From Candidatus Latescibacterota bacterium (GTDB taxonomy: Bacteria; Latescibacterota; UBA2968; UBA8231), in assembly GCA_022827835.1 (NCBI GenBank), contig JAJEIO010000061.1:124001-188000 (forward strand): a DNA stretch of 64,000 nt, written 5' to 3'. The notes beneath the pieces are model-generated. The model worked only from the letters and a program-made list of their open reading frames with translations, searched no databases and was not told the DNA's origin. Below, piece by piece: positions 62,951 to 64,000 of the stretch (position 1 is its first letter; the number at the start of each line of letters is the position of its first letter). The position numbers and the translations under genes were made by a program.

Positions 62951-63918
62951 CCCCCATCATCCAACCCCAGCACCGCTCGCATCTCCTCCCGCACAGCCTC
63001 CCGCAATTCCCCCGGCTCCAGCACCTCAGCCGCCGCCCCGAAACTCAACACCCAACTCTTGATCTCGTAGAACCCCCCAGCCCGCAGCCGCAGCACCACC
63101 CGCCCGTCCTCCAGTTCTTCTAACTCTTGGCTCGGATGCCAGATCCGCTCCCGTATGTAGGGCGCCTGCTCCTCGGTGAACCGAACCGCCACGTCCATCG
63201 GCTCCTCGGACGAGATGCCGAACGCATTGCTCAGTCGCTCGTCAACCGACAGGTGATCCGGCGGCTCAAACTCCTCCTCGGTCACTTTCACCGACTCAAA
63301 GCGATCCACCGCCTGCGTAATGAGCTGGTCGTAGTAAGGCATCCGCGAAATTACGTATAGACCTCCCCGGAACGGCAGGAGGTGCAGCGGTTCGATGTTG
63401 TACTGCCGGGCGCTTTCCGCCCATGGCGAGCGGTAGCTCACCCGGCACACGCGGCGTTCCTGTATAGCCTCGTGCAGATTGTCGAACACTTCGCGGGCCT
63501 TCTCATAAGACTTCTTGTATCCCCGGAGATGTGGCACGTAAGCCTCCGTGGCTCGCTCTAGAAATTGCTGCATCTTCGGGTGCATGGCATCTTTCAGCCT
63601 GCCACTCACCGATTCCAAGTACTCGCCGAATGGAGTCCCCACCAGCCCCATGCCCGTCCGCTCAGCAAAGATCATCGCCGCGACTTCCATGGACGAAAAG
63701 TTTAGCGGTAGCTTGGCGTCCTTCTGGAGGTGGTAGTAGGTGCGCTGATCATCGCGAGGTTCGTTCACCAAAAAACATGCCTCGTCCAGGTCTCTCAAAT
63801 CGCGCTGTATGGTGCGCACCGATACATTGAACTCGTCCGCCAGTTCGCGTGCACTCTTCCCGAAACGACTAACCTGCAGCGTCCGCAAGATGTCCAGTTG
63901 TCGCTCAATCTGCTTCAT
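62941..63918 (-). CDS. WYL-domain transcriptional regulator (YafY type)
   Basis: 325 residues. An HTH_11 domain at about 5-60 (SARELADEFNVSVRTIQRDLRDLD) is followed by a helical linker, a WYL domain (about 145-205, VSYRSPWAESARQYNIEPLHLLP, GLYVISRMPYYDQL) and a WCX-type C-terminus. WYL proteins bind nucleic-acid ligands through the Sm-like WYL fold and often control defence operons. It is placed at the end of the accessory region. The palindrome at its 3' end and the two copies further left are probable binding sites, which is inference. Confidence 0.9.
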   Translation of the reverse strand: MKQIERQLDILRTLQVSRFGKSARELADEFNVSVRTIQRDLRDLDEACFLVNEPRDDQRTYYHLQKDAKLPLNFSSMEVAAMIFAERTGMGLVGTPFGEYLESVSGRLKDAMHPKMQQFLERATEAYVPHLRGYKKSYEKAREVFDNLHEAIQERRVCRVSYRSPWAESARQYNIEPLHLLPFRGGLYVISRMPYYDQLITQAVDRFESVKVTEEEFEPPDHLSVDERLSNAFGISSEEPMDVAVRFTEEQAPYIRERIWHPSQELEELEDGRVVLRLRAGGFYEIKSWVLSFGAAAEVLEPGELREAVREEMRAVLGLDDGGAT

Positions 63919-64000
63919 CGAATCAGCCTCTCATAGACGCGAATCTAACCCGTGAACTACATACAGCTCGGGACGATGATTATGGCTTGACTAGGGCTTT

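Noticed and set aside
53200..64000. CRISPR array or prophage in the accessory region
   Set aside because: No regularly spaced repeats, integrase, terminase, capsid or tail genes are visible.

Overview
The window is a bacterial chromosome segment with high G+C (roughly 60 % by eye) and tightly packed genes. It carries ordinary housekeeping genes for about the first 53 kb and a looser accessory region from about 53.2 kb to the end. The lineage cannot be fixed from the sequence alone. A Gram-negative envelope is supported by beta-barrel outer-membrane-like proteins, lipoproteins and Spy-like periplasmic proteins. A NFPNPFN-type C-terminal module on a secreted protein (20417-21871), a SWIB protein with a Lys/Ala tail, cytochrome c/monooxygenase-like lipoproteins and Gfo/Idh, PmoA-like and Ldh2 enzymes resemble environmental FCB or Latescibacteria-like bacteria. 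That placement is inference.

Region 1-10.8 kb (minus strand). A tRNA-Leu(UAG) with its own promoter precedes tig-clpP-clpX-engB-serA (protein folding and proteolysis, ribosome assembly, serine synthesis; serA runs off the left edge). To its right a second run, proC-hisH-hisF-proB-divIC-recO-glyQS, mixes proline, histidine, cell division, repair and translation genes with overlapping or abutting ends.

Region 10.8-34.8 kb. A SWIB/histone-H1-like protein, a CNNM/CBS membrane protein, carA and an Ldh2 dehydrogenase read rightward; aroC reads leftward. Next come a polyphosphate:AMP phosphotransferase, a fused FAD oxidoreductase/polyferredoxin membrane protein, a DUF3179 secreted protein, and a leftward cluster of threonine aldolase, a YyaL-DsbD-alpha fusion and an acetoacetyl-CoA synthetase-like enzyme. 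A rightward run holds gamma-glutamyltransferase, a polyamine-type ABC transporter without a binding protein, an ammonium transporter, a one-helix protein and a GPP34 protein.

Region 34.8-53.2 kb. Two cytochrome c plus copper-monooxygenase-like lipoproteins flank an amidohydrolase and an ECF sigma/anti-sigma/Spy envelope-stress module. hemA-hemX, a coiled-coil protein with 11-residue repeats, moeA, an esterase, a second Ldh2 enzyme, a Gfo/Idh/MocA oxidoreductase, a PmoA-like protein, an anaerobic sulfatase-maturase-like radical SAM enzyme and a metallophosphoesterase follow.

Region 53.2-64 kb (accessory). It holds a DUF4143 AAA ATPase behind AT-rich dyads, a frameshifted dnaB fragment joined to a phzF fragment, a beta-barrel protein, a possible PD-(D/E)XK protein, a small ORF, a tandem AAA+ ATPase, a collagen-like lipoprotein, an AbiEi antitoxin with a truncated AbiEii toxin, a PD-(D/E)XK protein with an uncharacterised partner, a MITE-like element and a WYL regulator. 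Three copies of one 19-bp palindrome lie about 50 bp upstream of two envelope-protein genes and at the 3' end of the WYL gene, which suggests a WYL-controlled regulon. The content resembles a defence or mobile-element hot spot, and this is where undescribed biology is most likely.
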